Numbered from the stretch's first letter, positions 51,724-62,005 are shown. The stretch: DNA of 64,000 bases from Thermodesulfobacterium sp. TA1 (GCF_008630935.1 NZ_CP043908.1:186001-250000); one strand, 5' to 3'. Translations and numbers: made by a program. The notes: a model not told the origin generated them from the sequence alone.

Positions 51724-52980
51724 ATGGGAATTGAAAAATTTAAAGAGTTAGACCCAATTTATACAAAACCTTATGACCCAACATTGGCAGAAAAGTTATA
51801 TAATCCTGAAAAACCTATGGAAAACAGAATTACTGATATAGGTCCTCCTTACTTCTGGCAGTTTATGCCTCCTGTTATTAAGAAAAATTTCGGCAAATGG
51901 GTTTCTCACGAAATCATTCAACCAGGTGTTTTAAAGTATAAATCTGAAACAGGGGATGTGGTTTATGTTGTTAGGTGTGGAACTCCTCGTTTAGAAACTA
52001 CAGATTATATCAGAGAAATCTGTGAGATTGCTGAAAAATATTGTGATGGTTATGTCCGTTGGACTACTCGTAATAACGTAGAATTCCATGTAACAGATGA
52101 AGAAACTTTAAAGGCACTTATCGAGGATTTAAAAAACAGAAAACATCCTAATGGTTCTTATAAGTTCCCTATTGGTGGAACTGGAGCTGGTATTAGCAAC
52201 ATCGTTCATACTCAAGGTTGGATCCACTGCCATACTCCAGCCATAGATGCTTCTGGTGTAGTTAAGGCAATCATGGATGAACTTTTTGAATACTTTGGAT
52301 CTCATAAGCTTCCTGCTAAGACCAAATTAGCTCTTGCTTGTTGTCTTAACATGTGTGGTGCTGTACACTGTTCTGACCTTGCTTTAGTTGGTATTCATAG
52401 AAAACCACCTTTGGTGGAAGATGAAAGGTTAGAGCACGTTTGTGAAATTCCTTTGGTTATCGCTTCTTGTCCTTTAGGTGCTATAAAACCTGCTACTGCT
52501 GAAGTTGACGGAAAGAAGAAGAAGACCGTAAGAATAAACGTGGATCGTTGTATGTTCTGTGGTAACTGCTATACGATGTGCCCAGCTTTACCTATTGCTG
52601 ACGGCGAAGGAGACGGTATTACCATAGTGGTTGGTGGAAAGGTTTCTAACAGAATTTCTCCGCCTGAATTTTCTAGGGTAGTAATTCCTTATATACCTAA
52701 TGAACCTCCTCGTTGGCCAACTACTGTTAAATGGCTTAAAAAGATTATTGAGGTTTATTCTCAGCATGCTAATAAGTATGAAAGGATTGGTAATTGGATT
52801 AATAGAATTGGTTGGGAAAGGTTCTTTGAATTAACTGGCATTCCATTTACTGAAAAATGTATTGACGATTATAGGCTTGCTTACAACACTTACAGAACAT
52901 CTATGCACTTTAAGTTTACTAAACACGTAGATGAGGTGTTTAATGCTCCAGAAAACTATAAAGTAGAACTTTTTAAGTAA
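51724..52980 (+). CDS. dsrB: Dissimilatory sulfite reductase beta subunit
   Basis: 418 residues; carries the catalytic sirohaem. Landmarks: [31 protein letters not shown], the cluster Cys in [14 protein letters not shown], the ferredoxin domain [16 protein letters not shown], and [12 protein letters not shown]. It is longer than the Desulfovibrio protein (about 380): about 25 extra residues precede [16 protein letters not shown], and about 18 follow MHFKF (ending YKVELFK). Ribosome site aggagggt. Confidence 0.98.
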   Translation: MGIEKFKELDPIYTKPYDPTLAEKLYNPEKPMENRITDIGPPYFWQFMPPVIKKNFGKWVSHEIIQPGVLKYKSETGDVVYVVRCGTPRLETTDYIREICEIAEKYCDGYVRWTTRNNVEFHVTDEETLKALIEDLKNRKHPNGSYKFPIGGTGAGISNIVHTQGWIHCHTPAIDASGVVKAIMDELFEYFGSHKLPAKTKLALACCLNMCGAVHCSDLALVGIHRKPPLVEDERLEHVCEIPLVIASCPLGAIKPATAEVDGKKKKTVRINVDRCMFCGNCYTMCPALPIADGEGDGITIVVGGKVSNRISPPEFSRVVIPYIPNEPPRWPTTVKWLKKIIEVYSQHANKYERIGNWINRIGWERFFELTGIPFTEKCIDDYRLAYNTYRTSMHFKFTKHVDEVFNAPENYKVELFK

Positions 52981-53004
52981 AAAATTCTTTAAAAGGGGTG
53001 TGTT

Positions 53005-53262
53005 ATGGATAAAGAAGAATTGAAACAAAAAATAGTTCAGATAATGGAAGAAAAAGTAAAAAAAGGTGGAAAGACTAAAATCTATCTTAAAGATCTACAA
53101 AGAGAAATACCTGATGCCAACCCTCGTGAAATTAAAAACGCTGCTAATGAGTTGGTAAGAGAAGGAAAATTAGAGTACTTCTCTACCGGTAGTACGGTTA
53201 TGTTTGGATTACCAGGAGTAGGAATGGGGTTGGAAGCAGGGGTAGAAAAGCCTGAAGAATAA
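53005..53262 (+). CDS. dsrD: DsrD, allosteric activator of DsrAB
   Basis: 85 residues with a winged-helix fold: MDKEELKQKIVQIMEEKVKK, then TKIYLKDLQREIPDANPREIKNAANELVREGKLEYFSTGSTVMF. The family is a hallmark of sulfate reducers with reductive-type DsrAB; Archaeoglobus DsrD has been shown to activate DsrAB. Placement 24 nt after dsrB is standard. The acidic tail (GLEAGVEKPEE) is usual. Confidence 0.96.
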   Translation: MDKEELKQKIVQIMEEKVKKGGKTKIYLKDLQREIPDANPREIKNAANELVREGKLEYFSTGSTVMFGLPGVGMGLEAGVEKPEE

Positions 53263-53284
53263 GAAAATTGAAATCCCTTAGATA

Positions 53285-53316
53285 AAAAAGGGGGCTTTTA
53301 AAAGCCCCCTTTTTTA
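53285..53316 (+). terminator. Terminator of the dsr operon
   Basis: AAAAAAGGGGGCTTTT and AAAAGCCCCCTTTTTT form a perfect stem with a U-tract on both sides. It can end transcription from both dsrD and the convergent tatA. Confidence 0.93.
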
Positions 53317-53374
53317 TTTTTTTAATTTAGAAAATACTTTAGAAAAGATAAAAATTAATTTATAGAGCTTAATT

Positions 53375-53596
53375 TTAAGCTTTAGCAGAAGGTTCTTGGT
53401 CTTTAGCTTTTTCTTCCTTTTTAGTTTCTAATTTTTCTAAGTCTTCTTTGACGTCTGCAGACTTAAGGGCTTCTTTAAAAGACCTTATCCCTTTACCTAA
53501 TCCTGCTCCAACTTCAGGTAATCGTTTGGCTCCGAACAAAATTAAAGCTAAAAAAAGAATTATGAAAAGCTCTTGACCCCCTAAACTTGGCAACAT
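53375..53596 (-). CDS. tatA: Twin-arginine translocase subunit TatA/TatE
   Basis: 73 residues. MLPSLGGQELFIILFLALILFGAKRLPEVGAGLGKGIRSFKEAL: a short membrane helix, FGAKRLPE and an amphipathic helix, then a charged tail (KEEKAKDQEPSAKA). TatA forms the translocation pore. The ATG at 53596 has aggaggt 8 nt upstream; a TTG one codon earlier is less likely. 17 nt after tatC. Confidence 0.94.
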   Translation of the reverse strand: MLPSLGGQELFIILFLALILFGAKRLPEVGAGLGKGIRSFKEALKSADVKEDLEKLETKKEEKAKDQEPSAKA

Positions 53597-53613
53597 CAAA
53601 AAACCTCCTTTGT

Positions 53614-54357
53614 TTATCTAAGTGGTTTAAACATCCTAACTAAAATTATACCTATTTCATACAGCAGTGTCAAGGGTAGGGCTAAGATAATTTGATTAAA
53701 AGGGTCTCCTCCTCCGGTTAAAATGGCGCTTAAGAAAAAAGCAATGAGGATGGCATAGGGTCTAAATCTTTTAAATCCTTTATAATCTACTATTCCTAAA
53801 CGGCTAAGAAGAACCATAAAAGAAGGTATTTGAAAGACCGCTCCTATTATTAAAAAAAAACGCAAACAAAAGTTGATATAATCTTTAAGAAAAGGTTTAA
53901 AGACTAAAAATTTTTCTCCAAAAGAATATAAAAATTTGAGGATAAACGGCAAGAAAAGAAAATAGGCTAAAAGGTCTCCCAAAATAAAGGCAAAAGAGGT
54001 TAAAAAAACCGCGGTTTTTACCCATTTTTGTTCATGAGGATAAAGCCCAGGTGCAATAAAGGACCAGATTTGATAAAAGATGTAAGGACTGCCTAAGATA
54101 AACCCAAAGATCATAGAAAGTTTTAGGTATGAAGTAAAGACCTCAGGAAAGGTACGAAAAAACACAGAAGTTTGTTGAGGGATAGCCTTCAACAAAGGAC
54201 TTAACAGAAAATTTATGATGTAATCTGCTAAGAGGTAAGCAATCACAGAGGCTATAGCCCAACCAATAAAAGCCTTGATTATACATGACCTAAGCTCTAA
54301 AAGATGTTCGATTAATCCTAATTTTTTTTCTTCAGTCTCTTTAAGTTGATATTCCAT
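53614..54357 (-). CDS. tatC: Twin-arginine translocase subunit TatC
   Basis: 247 residues, six membrane helices. N-terminal IEHLLELRSCIIKAFIGW and the first loop FRTFPEVFTSYLKLSMIFG are the signal-binding regions; FVSFAxF-type and YPLTLLYE-like C-terminal wording (LPLTLLYEIGIILVRMF) is present. It recognises twin-arginine signals of folded exports such as the Rieske protein. The start overlaps the transketolase stop by 1 nt. Confidence 0.94.
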   Translation of the reverse strand: MEYQLKETEEKKLGLIEHLLELRSCIIKAFIGWAIASVIAYLLADYIINFLLSPLLKAIPQQTSVFFRTFPEVFTSYLKLSMIFGFILGSPYIFYQIWSFIAPGLYPHEQKWVKTAVFLTSFAFILGDLLAYFLFLPFILKFLYSFGEKFLVFKPFLKDYINFCLRFFLIIGAVFQIPSFMVLLSRLGIVDYKGFKRFRPYAILIAFFLSAILTGGGDPFNQIILALPLTLLYEIGIILVRMFKPLR

Positions 54358-56300
54358 TATTTTATTAAGTTTTTCATCGCTTGGGCGATGCTTTCAGGGT
54401 CTAAACCTGCATGTTTAAAAAGTTCTGCTGGTTTGCCTGAAGAACATATGGTTTTATGACCTAAAAGGATAAGATTTGCTTGTATTTTATTAATGCTCAA
54501 AAAGCTAGCTATTTTTGCTCCAAGCCCTGTTTCTACTAAATGATCCTCTACTACTAAAAGATTCTTAAGTTTGGAAGCTTCCCAAAGGTCTTGTTCTGGT
54601 AAGGGTCTTATAGAGGCTATGTTTAAAAGACTAACCTCAATGCTTTCAGAATGTAAAATTTCCCAGGCTTTTACTGCATAAGGAACCATCGTTCCGTAAG
54701 TGATGATAACCCCTTTGTCTCCACGCCTTATCCAGTCGCCTTTACCAGGAATAAAGGTATATTTTTCATCAAAATAAGGGGTTCCATCTTCTTTGGTAAT
54801 TATAGGGAGTTTAGAACGTCCCATACCTACAAAGACATTATAAGGTTTATCTGCTATATACCTTATGATATGGTCTGTTTGATTAGGATCGGCAGGAAGA
54901 TAGATTTCGAAATCATAAAGGTTTAACAATAGCCCTATATAATCTATACATTGATGGGTTGGTCCGTCTTCACCTACATCAGCTCCAAGATGGGTGGAAA
55001 CTACTTTAAGAGCTGTACGGTTGATGCTATTTATTCTAAGTTGATTATAAACCTCATCTACAGCAAAAACACCAAAAGTAGAAAAAAATACCGAAAAACC
55101 TTCTTTAGAAAGAGCACCAGCTACAGAGGCGGTGTGGTGTTCTTGTACTCCTGATTCAAAAAAGGCCTGAGGAGACCATTTCTTAAAATCTGTCATCTTA
55201 ACCGATCCTTCTAAGTCGCAGGTTAAACCTAAAATTTTAGGAATTCCTGTTTGAGGATTGTTTTCTTTAGCTAAGTTTAATAAAGCTTTACCATAAGCAC
55301 TTCTACAGTCTGTTTTAACCTCCGGGGGATAAACCGTAGGTCCTGGGATTTTTAAGTCTATCGGTAAAGGTTCATGAGGTTGATGCTTAAAACTAACTTT
55401 CCAAGTTTTTCTTTTTTCTTTTAAGAAGTCAAGTTCTTCTGGGTCAAAACCTAATTCTTCTAAAGCCTTTTTGGCTAAATCGTCTGGTAGAGCCATTCCA
55501 TGCCATTTAGGGTCGTTTTCCATAAAGGAAATACCTTTACCCATTACTGTATGAGCTATGATAGCGGTAGGATGTTCAGGATAGGGGACTTTTCTCTCGA
55601 TAGCAGTTTTAAGTGCTTTAAAGATTTCTTTAAAGTTATGTCCGTCTATCTCTAAAACGTTCCATTTAGTGGCTTCTATTTCGGCTTTTAGATCTTGAGG
55701 CATTACATCAAAAATATTTCCTCCTATTTGTAGTTTATTGTAATCTATTAACGTGATAAGATTATCTAATTTAAATTTGACCGCCCATCTTCTAGCTTCT
55801 ATTACTTGTCCTTTTTGTTGTTCTCCATCTCCCATAAAACAAAATACGCGATTAGATAATTCTTTGAGTTTCAAAGCTTTAGCCATCCCGCAGGCAGCTG
55901 AAAGTCCTTGTCCAAGGTTTCCTGTGTTCCATTCTACCCCTGGAACAGCCTGCTCTACATGTCCTGCAAAAGCAGACCCAGCTCGTCTAAATTCCATCAA
56001 AAATGGATCTTCAGGAAAAAATTGATACTCACAGAGGACACTGTAAACTCCAGGACTTATATGCCCATGACTTACTACTATCCTATCTCTATCAAGAGAT
56101 CTTGGCTCTTGAGGGTTTACTTTAGCTATAGAGTAAACTACTAAAAGTAAGCTTAAAGAAGAAAGAGAACCTCCTGGATGTCCACATCCTGCAAGCGTAG
56201 TAGAAAGAATGATCCTTCTTGCACATCTTTTAAAAGCTTGTTCAAACCAATTTATTTGTTCTTCGGTAAGATTTTCTTGCTTTAAGTCAATTTTAAGCAT
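54357..56300 (-). CDS. tkt: Transketolase
   Basis: 647 residues. Thiamin diphosphate enzyme of the pentose phosphate pathway. N-terminal STTLAGCGHPGGSLSSL, HGHISPGVYSVL and the cofactor motif GDGEQQKGQVIEARRWA; a pyrimidine-binding part with GVQEHHTASVAGAL and FAVDEVYNQLR; and a C-terminal domain (GMVPYAVKAWEIL-like). The ATG at 56300 follows ttaggggtg; the longer frame (56333) lacks a site. It lies between ilvN and tatC. Confidence 0.9.
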   Translation of the reverse strand: MLKIDLKQENLTEEQINWFEQAFKRCARRIILSTTLAGCGHPGGSLSSLSLLLVVYSIAKVNPQEPRSLDRDRIVVSHGHISPGVYSVLCEYQFFPEDPFLMEFRRAGSAFAGHVEQAVPGVEWNTGNLGQGLSAACGMAKALKLKELSNRVFCFMGDGEQQKGQVIEARRWAVKFKLDNLITLIDYNKLQIGGNIFDVMPQDLKAEIEATKWNVLEIDGHNFKEIFKALKTAIERKVPYPEHPTAIIAHTVMGKGISFMENDPKWHGMALPDDLAKKALEELGFDPEELDFLKEKRKTWKVSFKHQPHEPLPIDLKIPGPTVYPPEVKTDCRSAYGKALLNLAKENNPQTGIPKILGLTCDLEGSVKMTDFKKWSPQAFFESGVQEHHTASVAGALSKEGFSVFFSTFGVFAVDEVYNQLRINSINRTALKVVSTHLGADVGEDGPTHQCIDYIGLLLNLYDFEIYLPADPNQTDHIIRYIADKPYNVFVGMGRSKLPIITKEDGTPYFDEKYTFIPGKGDWIRRGDKGVIITYGTMVPYAVKAWEILHSESIEVSLLNIASIRPLPEQDLWEASKLKNLLVVEDHLVETGLGAKIASFLSINKIQANLILLGHKTICSSGKPAELFKHAGLDPESIAQAMKNLIK

Positions 56301-56378
56301 TTTGACACCCCTAACGTAAAATTGATTTAACATTTATAACTTGAGAAAAAGAAAAATCAAGAGGAAAAAAACTAATTT

Positions 56379-56876
56379 TTAAACAGATTTTTTTTCTCGT
56401 CTGATAGCAATAACTCCAGTTCTTACTATTTCTTTAATTCCCATAGGTTTAAGTAATTCTATAACCGCTTCTAATTTATCTCTATCTCCTGTTACCTCTA
56501 ATACATAAGTTTTAGGGCTTACATCTACTATTTTACAACGAAAGATTTCACATATCCTAAAGATTTCATCTCGGTTTTCTTTTTCAGCTTTTACTTTAAT
56601 AAGAGCCATCTCCCTTTCTACATGATCTCCTTCTTCGGTTACATTAACTACCTTATAAACGTCTATAAGTCTGCGTAATTGTTTTATGATTTGTTCTAAT
56701 ATTTGGTCGTCTCCATGAGTTACTAAAGTGAGATGAGAAAGGGTAGGGTCTAAAGTTTCAGCTACGCAAAGACTATCTATGTTAAATCCTCTCCCGCTAA
56801 AAAGTCCTGCTATTCTGGCTAAAGCTCCGGGCGTGTTTTCTACTAAGACTGAAAGGGTATATCTTTTTTCTTGCAT
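56379..56876 (-). CDS. ilvN: Acetolactate synthase small (regulatory) subunit
   Basis: 165 residues with two ACT-like domains: YTLSVLVENTPGALARIAGLFSGRGFNIDSL at the N-terminus (valine-binding site), and a second about 80-155. It gives feedback inhibition to IlvB. The ribosome site aaggggga is 6 nt before the ATG. It follows ilvB by 21 nt. Confidence 0.95.
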   Translation of the reverse strand: MQEKRYTLSVLVENTPGALARIAGLFSGRGFNIDSLCVAETLDPTLSHLTLVTHGDDQILEQIIKQLRRLIDVYKVVNVTEEGDHVEREMALIKVKAEKENRDEIFRICEIFRCKIVDVSPKTYVLEVTGDRDKLEAVIELLKPMGIKEIVRTGVIAIRREKKSV

Positions 56877-56897
56877 AAAAATCCCCCTTAATCGATG

Positions 56898-58601
56898 TTA
56901 TAGTAGTATCATTTCTGTGGTAGCTTTTCCTGCAGGTACCATCGGGAAGACGCCTTCTTCTGGAGCTATATGTACATCAAGAATTACTAACGAGTTGGTT
57001 TGGAGGACCTTTTTTAAGGCTGGTTCTACTTCCTCAGGTCTGGTTATGCGCATACCTACTGCTCCATAAGCTTCTGCCAATTTAACAAAATCAGGAATAA
57101 CCCCAAATTTAACCGAAGAATATCTTTTTCCATAAAAAAGTTCTTGCCATTGACGAACCATCCCCAAAAATCCATTGTTGAGAATGATGATCTTAATAGG
57201 AAGCTTCTGTTCTACAGCTGTTGCCAGTTCTTGAATGTTCATCTGGATGGAACCGTCTCCAGCTATATCTACTACTAATTTACCAGGATTACCCATTTGG
57301 GCTCCAATAGCTGCAGGAAACCCAAAACCCATGGTACCCAATCCACCAGAGGTTATCAGCGATCTAGGATGTTTAAATTTGTAAAAAAGGGCAGTCCACA
57401 TTTGGTTTTGTCCTACTTCAGTAGCTACTATAGCCTCTCCTTTGGTGAGTTCATAAAGCTTTTCTATAACAAACTGAGGCTTTATGTAATCTCCTTCTTG
57501 TCGGTAGGTTAAAGGATATCTCCTTCTCCAAATATTTATCTGTTCCCACCAATCATTGAATCTTTCTCTCCAGTATTTATTTTCTTTTCCACCAAGTTTA
57601 ATAAATTCTAATAAGCGTTTCAAAGCTTTTTTACAGTCAGCTACTATAGGAACATCAACTTTGACGTTTTTTTGTATAGAGCTTGGGTCTATGTCTATAT
57701 GAATAATTTTTGCACTTGGAGCAAAGGAATCTACTTTGCCGGTTACACGGTCGTCAAACCTTACCCCAACGGCTAAAAGCACATCGCAGTTAGCTACCGC
57801 CATGTTAGCATAATAAGTACCATGCATTCCTAACATTCCTAAACTTTGCTCATGGTCTCCAGGGAAGGCACTTAATCCCATAAGGGTCATAACAACAGGT
57901 AAGTTCAACTTTTCTGCTAATTTTACAGCTTCTTCGTGAGCGTTGGCTGAAATTACGCCTCCTCCTAACATCAAAACCGGTCTTTCAGCCTTTTCTAAAA
58001 GTTGATAAGCTTTTTCTATTTGCTTAACATGAGGTTCATAGACAGGATTGTAGCTTCTTAATTTTATTTCTTCAGGATAATTAAATTCACCTTTTGTCTG
58101 CTGTATATCCTTTGGTATATCTACTAAAACGGGTCCAGGCCTGCCTGTTTTGGCTATGTAAAAGGCAGCTTTTATAGTATTAGGGAGATCTTCTATGCGT
58201 TTTACTAAAAAATTGTGTTTAGTTATAGGCCTGGTTATCCCGGTAATATCTACCTCTTGAAAGGCATCGTTCCCGATTAATCTCGTTGGAACCTGTCCGG
58301 TTAAAACAACTATCGGAATAGAATCCATGTAAGCAGTAGCAATCCCTGTAACTGTGTTGGTAGCACCAGGACCTGAGGTAACCAATACGACCCCTACTTT
58401 TCCTGTTGATCTAGCGTAACCATCGGCAGCATGAGTAGCTCCTTGTTCATGTCTTACTAACACATGTTTTATCTCTGGTGCCTTGTAAAGTTCGTCATAT
58501 ATGTCTAATATAGCCCCACCAGGATAACCAAAAAGAACCTCCACCCCTTCTCGTTTTAAGGCTTCTATCACCATTTTTGCACCAGTCATAACTTCACCCA
58601 A
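56898..58601 (-). CDS. ilvB: Acetolactate synthase large (catalytic) subunit
   Basis: 567 residues, thiamin diphosphate/FAD enzyme starting valine, leucine and isoleucine synthesis. [29 protein letters not shown] (catalytic Glu), [38 protein letters not shown] and [15 protein letters not shown] with [12 protein letters not shown]. The start is read as the TTG at 58601, which has agggggt 5 nt upstream; an ATG four codons later (58589) is the alternative. It supplies ketoisovalerate for panB and leuA. Confidence 0.95.
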   Translation of the reverse strand: MGEVMTGAKMVIEALKREGVEVLFGYPGGAILDIYDELYKAPEIKHVLVRHEQGATHAADGYARSTGKVGVVLVTSGPGATNTVTGIATAYMDSIPIVVLTGQVPTRLIGNDAFQEVDITGITRPITKHNFLVKRIEDLPNTIKAAFYIAKTGRPGPVLVDIPKDIQQTKGEFNYPEEIKLRSYNPVYEPHVKQIEKAYQLLEKAERPVLMLGGGVISANAHEEAVKLAEKLNLPVVMTLMGLSAFPGDHEQSLGMLGMHGTYYANMAVANCDVLLAVGVRFDDRVTGKVDSFAPSAKIIHIDIDPSSIQKNVKVDVPIVADCKKALKRLLEFIKLGGKENKYWRERFNDWWEQINIWRRRYPLTYRQEGDYIKPQFVIEKLYELTKGEAIVATEVGQNQMWTALFYKFKHPRSLITSGGLGTMGFGFPAAIGAQMGNPGKLVVDIAGDGSIQMNIQELATAVEQKLPIKIIILNNGFLGMVRQWQELFYGKRYSSVKFGVIPDFVKLAEAYGAVGMRITRPEEVEPALKKVLQTNSLVILDVHIAPEEGVFPMVPAGKATTEMILL

Positions 58602-58671
58602 AGCAAACCCCCTTCTTCCATTTTTAGACTTTCAAAAAGTTTTTTATTATTAATTAAAAAGACAAAAATTT

Positions 58672-58896
58672 TTAGTCTATCTCTATCCCTTCATTAGTTT
58701 TTATAATTTTGTATATTTTTTCTTTAATATAAAGTTTTTCTCTTTTAAGTTCTTTTAACTTAATCTCTTCTTCGGGAGTAAGATAAGCTTTTTGAGAAAG
58801 TTCATCTACCTTATTTTCTAACTTCTGATGTTTCTCAAAAAGGTCGTTAATTTCTGGATACTTCTCAGCAAACCGTTTAACCAAATCCTTATTCAT
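58672..58896 (-). CDS. YdcH-like (DUF465) small helical protein
   Basis: 74 residues: MNKDLVKRFAEKYPEINDLFEKHQKLENKVDEL, then LTPEEEIKLKELKREKLYIKEKIYKII. It is a helical hairpin with the DUF465 wording (F..L...H..L...I..L). The ATG at 58896 follows aaggaggagg; the frame reaches further up without similarity. Function unknown. Confidence 0.8.
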   Translation of the reverse strand: MNKDLVKRFAEKYPEINDLFEKHQKLENKVDELSQKAYLTPEEEIKLKELKREKLYIKEKIYKIIKTNEGIEID

Positions 58897-58996
58897 ACTT
58901 CCTCCTCCTTTTTTAAAAAATAATATAAACATTTAATAAAAAACATGTTTTGTGAAAAATTTATCAAGTCTGATTTTTACATACTTTACTTTCTTG

Positions 58997-59743
58997 TTAT
59001 TTTGGGTTGTTAGTCAAAGCCTTTAAAAGTTCAATAGGTAAAGGAAAGAGGATTGTGGAATTTTTTTCACTTGCAATCTCTGTAAGAGTTTGTAGGTATC
59101 TTAGCTGAAGGGTAATAGGGTTTTGTGCCATAATTTGGGCAGCCTCAAGTAAAGTTTTAGAAGCTTGATATTCACCGTCAGCACTGATTACTTTAGCCCT
59201 TCTTTCTCTCTCTGCCTCAGCTTGTTTAGCCATAGCCCTTTTCATTTCTTCTGGTAGGTCTATTTCTTTGATTTCTACTTTAGAAACTTTGACCCCCCAA
59301 GGTTCTGTGTCTGCATCAAGAATTTCTTGGATTTTAAGATTAAGTTTTTCCCTTTCTGCCAACACTTCGTCAAGTTCTGCCTGACCACAGATACTTCTTA
59401 AAGTAGTTTGGGCTAATTGACTGGTGGCATAATGGTAATCTTCTACCTGAAGAAAAGATTTTTCCGGGTCTAAGACCCTGTAATAGACTACTGCGCTTAC
59501 TCTGATAGAAACGTTATCCTTAGTGATGACCTCTTGAGGTGGAACATCTAAAGTTACCGTTCTTAAATCTATTTTAACCATACGATCTATTACCGGAAGA
59601 AGGATGATTAATCCAGGGCCTTTGACTGCTAAAAATTTACCTAACCGAAGTACTACCGCTCGTTCATACTCATTAATTACCTTTACTGAGGCTTGCAGAA
59701 ACAACAAAACTAAAATTACGATAAAAATTAGCGTAAAACTCAT
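58997..59743 (-). CDS. SPFH/Band 7 slipin
   Basis: 248 residues. An N-terminal hydrophobic anchor ([18 protein letters not shown]) is followed by the Band 7 domain: [60 protein letters not shown] and a helical heptad part ([23 protein letters not shown]). It forms membrane-bound oligomers. The usual NfeD protease/OB partner is not adjacent. Confidence 0.93.
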   Translation of the reverse strand: MSFTLIFIVILVLLFLQASVKVINEYERAVVLRLGKFLAVKGPGLIILLPVIDRMVKIDLRTVTLDVPPQEVITKDNVSIRVSAVVYYRVLDPEKSFLQVEDYHYATSQLAQTTLRSICGQAELDEVLAEREKLNLKIQEILDADTEPWGVKVSKVEIKEIDLPEEMKRAMAKQAEAERERRAKVISADGEYQASKTLLEAAQIMAQNPITLQLRYLQTLTEIASEKNSTILFPLPIELLKALTNNPK

Positions 59744-60054
59744 AATAAACCTCCTTATTTTGGATATAGAATTTTAAATAAAAAGTTAATTCTTGATAAG
59801 GTGAAGAAAAGTTTAGAAGACCACTTAAACAATTTGGGTTAACAAAACAAAAAGACACAAGGTAAAAATTTTTATTCATATTATATTTTCAAATTATTAA
59901 CTAAAACCTTAAAAAGGTCAAGGGTAAAAGTTAATTCAGAAATCAGTTTAAATTTTAAGCTTAAACTGGATTTTATTTTGCTTGACAAAATAAAATTTTG
60001 GCATAAAGTTATAAAACTACATTTTTTAATTTTTAAAGGCAGGAGGCGGGAAAT
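59744..60054. other. 311-bp intergenic region with rplM promoter
   Basis: Divergent region between slipin and rplM. It is A/T-rich and without a gene. TTGACA (59982-59987), a 16-bp spacer and TAAAGT (60004-60009) is the likely ribosomal-protein promoter, with the ribosome site aggaggcggg just before 60055. Nothing else is clear. Confidence 0.5.
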
Positions 60055-60501
60055 ATGTCCTCAGTTTTAACCCCTCAGACTCCTTGGGTAAAAAAGGAAG
60101 AAGTAAAAAGAGATTGGTATTTGGTAGATGCCAAAGATAAGGTGCTTGGAAGGCTTGCAAGTAAAATAGCTATTCTTTTGCAGGGTAAAAACCGTCCTGA
60201 TTATTCTCCCCATGTAGACCAGGCTGATTTTATAGTAATAATAAATGCCGCTCAGGTTAGGCTTACTGGAAAAAAGCTTGACCAAAAGGTTTATTGGCGT
60301 CATACAGGTTATATGGGTGGTTTAAAGTTAGAGACAGCCAGACAAGTTTTAGCTAAAGACCCTGCAAAACTTATTTTTCTTGCAGTTAAAAGAATGCTTC
60401 CTCGTAACAGGATGAGAAATAAGCTGCTTAAAAAACTTAAAATATATTCAGGGCCTAACCATCCTCATATATCACAAAACCCTAAACCGTTGGATTTTTA
60501 A
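60055..60501 (+). CDS. rplM: 50S ribosomal protein L13
   Basis: 148 residues: [57 protein letters not shown] and [22 protein letters not shown]. It has an N-terminal extension of about 15 residues ([15 protein letters not shown]), also seen in some other bacteria. The order rplM-rpsI is standard; rpsI starts 14 nt later. Confidence 0.97.
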   Translation: MSSVLTPQTPWVKKEEVKRDWYLVDAKDKVLGRLASKIAILLQGKNRPDYSPHVDQADFIVIINAAQVRLTGKKLDQKVYWRHTGYMGGLKLETARQVLAKDPAKLIFLAVKRMLPRNRMRNKLLKKLKIYSGPNHPHISQNPKPLDF

Positions 60502-60515
60502 GGAGGTATTAAAAC

Positions 60516-60905
60516 ATGGAAAGAATTTATGCTACAGGAAAAAGAAAAACCTCTATAGCTAGGGTTTGGATTTATCCAGGTACGGGTCAGATTGTTGTAA
60601 ATGACAAACCTTATAATGAATATTTTTATGACCATATAGTAGCGGAAGATGTTTTGTTCGCTCCGTTTAAAATTACCAACCTTTTAGGCAAGTTTGACGT
60701 AAAGTGTACGGTAGAAGGTGGAGGTAAGTCTGCTCAGGCTGAGGCTATAAGACATGGGATAGCCCGTGCTTTGGTCCTTTATTCTGCTGACTTGAAACCT
60801 ATATTGAAAAAGGCTGGTTTTATCACCCGCGATCCACGTGAGAAAGAAAGAAAGAAGTACGGATTAAGAGGAGCCAGAAGGGGTCAACAGTACTCCAAAC
60901 GTTAA
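60516..60905 (+). CDS. rpsI: 30S ribosomal protein S9
   Basis: 129 residues: YATGKRKTSIARVWIYPGTGQIVVN, KCTVEGGGKSAQAEAIRHGIARAL, and the conserved GFITRDPREKERKKYGLRGARRGQQYSKR tail that reaches the P-site tRNA. The ribosome site aaggaggt is strong. A terminator follows. Confidence 0.97.
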   Translation: MERIYATGKRKTSIARVWIYPGTGQIVVNDKPYNEYFYDHIVAEDVLFAPFKITNLLGKFDVKCTVEGGGKSAQAEAIRHGIARALVLYSADLKPILKKAGFITRDPREKERKKYGLRGARRGQQYSKR

Positions 60906-60915
60906 GGTTATTTTT

Positions 60916-60945
60916 GGGGGCTATCTTCTGTTAGCCCCCTTTAAA
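60916..60945 (+). terminator. Terminator after rplM-rpsI
   Basis: GGGGGCTA and TAGCCCCC make an 8-bp G/C-rich stem with an 8-nt loop (TCTTCTGT), then TTT AAA TTTT. It starts 11 nt past the rpsI stop. Confidence 0.88.
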
Positions 60946-60970
60946 TTTTATATTATCCTAAAAATCATCT

Positions 60971-62005
60971 ATGATAAAAGCTGCAATAATAGGAGCCACT
61001 GGTTATACAGGTCTCGAACTTTTAAGGTTAGCAGAAAATCATCCTGAGTTAAAAATCGAGGTTATTACCTCTCGAGAAAAGCAAGGTAAGTCTTTAGCAG
61101 AAGTTTATCATTGGAAAGGTAAATATAAAGACCTTATCTTTGAAGAGCCTGTAGTGGATAAAATAGCTCCTAAGGTAGAGGTAGCTTTTTTGTGTGTGCC
61201 TGCAGGTAAGGCTCAAGAATTAGCCTATCAGTTTCTAAAGTATAAAGTAAAGGTTATAGATTTTTCAGCTGACTTTAGGTTTAAGTCTATTTCTCTCTTT
61301 GAAGACACCTATAAGCTTACCTATCTTTATCCAGAGCTTAACGAAAAAGCTGTTTATGGGCTTTGTGAAATTTTTACTGAAGACATCAAAAAAGCTGATT
61401 TGATAGCTAATCCAGGATGTTATCCTACTTCTATCCTTTTGCCTTTGATACCTTTGGTTAAAGAAAGACTTATAGATATAGATTTTATCATTGCAGATTC
61501 AAAAAGTGGGGTTTCAGGAGCAGGGAGAAAGGCAGATCTTTATTACAGTTTTTGTGAAGTAAACGACGATTTTAAGGCCTATAAAATCGCTTCTCACAGA
61601 CATAATCCTGAGATAGAAGAAAAGCTTTCTCTATTTGCAGAGAAGGAGATAAAGGTCGTTTTTACTCCACATCTTTTACCGATAAACCGTGGAATTTTTT
61701 CTACCATTTATTTAAGGTCTAAACATCCTCTTAAGGTTTTGCGCGATTGTTTGGAGAATTTTTATCAAAAAAGGCCTTTTGTATCCATATGTGCTGAGGG
61801 GATAATTCCTACGATCAAAGAGGTTAGAGGAACCAACCTTTGCAAAATAGGGCTTTTTGAAGATAAAAAAAGAGGTTTCGTAGTAATAGTTTCAGTGATA
61901 GATAATTTAATTAAAGGGGCAAGTGGTCAGGCTTTACAAAATTTTAATCTTATGTTTGGTCTTCCCGAAGAGATGGGATTATCTTTTTCTCCTTTTTTTG
62001 TTTAA
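60971..62005 (+). CDS. argC: N-acetyl-gamma-glutamyl-phosphate reductase
   Basis: 344 residues. NADP motif IIGATGYTGLELLRL, catalytic Cys in ANPGCYPTSILL, SGVSGAGRKADLYYSF, and HRHNPEIEE. Third step of arginine/ornithine synthesis. No other arg genes are adjacent. It lies 5 nt before truA. Confidence 0.95.
   Translation: MIKAAIIGATGYTGLELLRLAENHPELKIEVITSREKQGKSLAEVYHWKGKYKDLIFEEPVVDKIAPKVEVAFLCVPAGKAQELAYQFLKYKVKVIDFSADFRFKSISLFEDTYKLTYLYPELNEKAVYGLCEIFTEDIKKADLIANPGCYPTSILLPLIPLVKERLIDIDFIIADSKSGVSGAGRKADLYYSFCEVNDDFKAYKIASHRHNPEIEEKLSLFAEKEIKVVFTPHLLPINRGIFSTIYLRSKHPLKVLRDCLENFYQKRPFVSICAEGIIPTIKEVRGTNLCKIGLFEDKKRGFVVIVSVIDNLIKGASGQALQNFNLMFGLPEEMGLSFSPFFV

Noticed and set aside
55753-56144. 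Plus-strand ORFs of 78-90 residues inside transketolase
   Set aside because: Cys/Ser/Pro-rich antisense frames of a strongly conserved gene, with no start signal.
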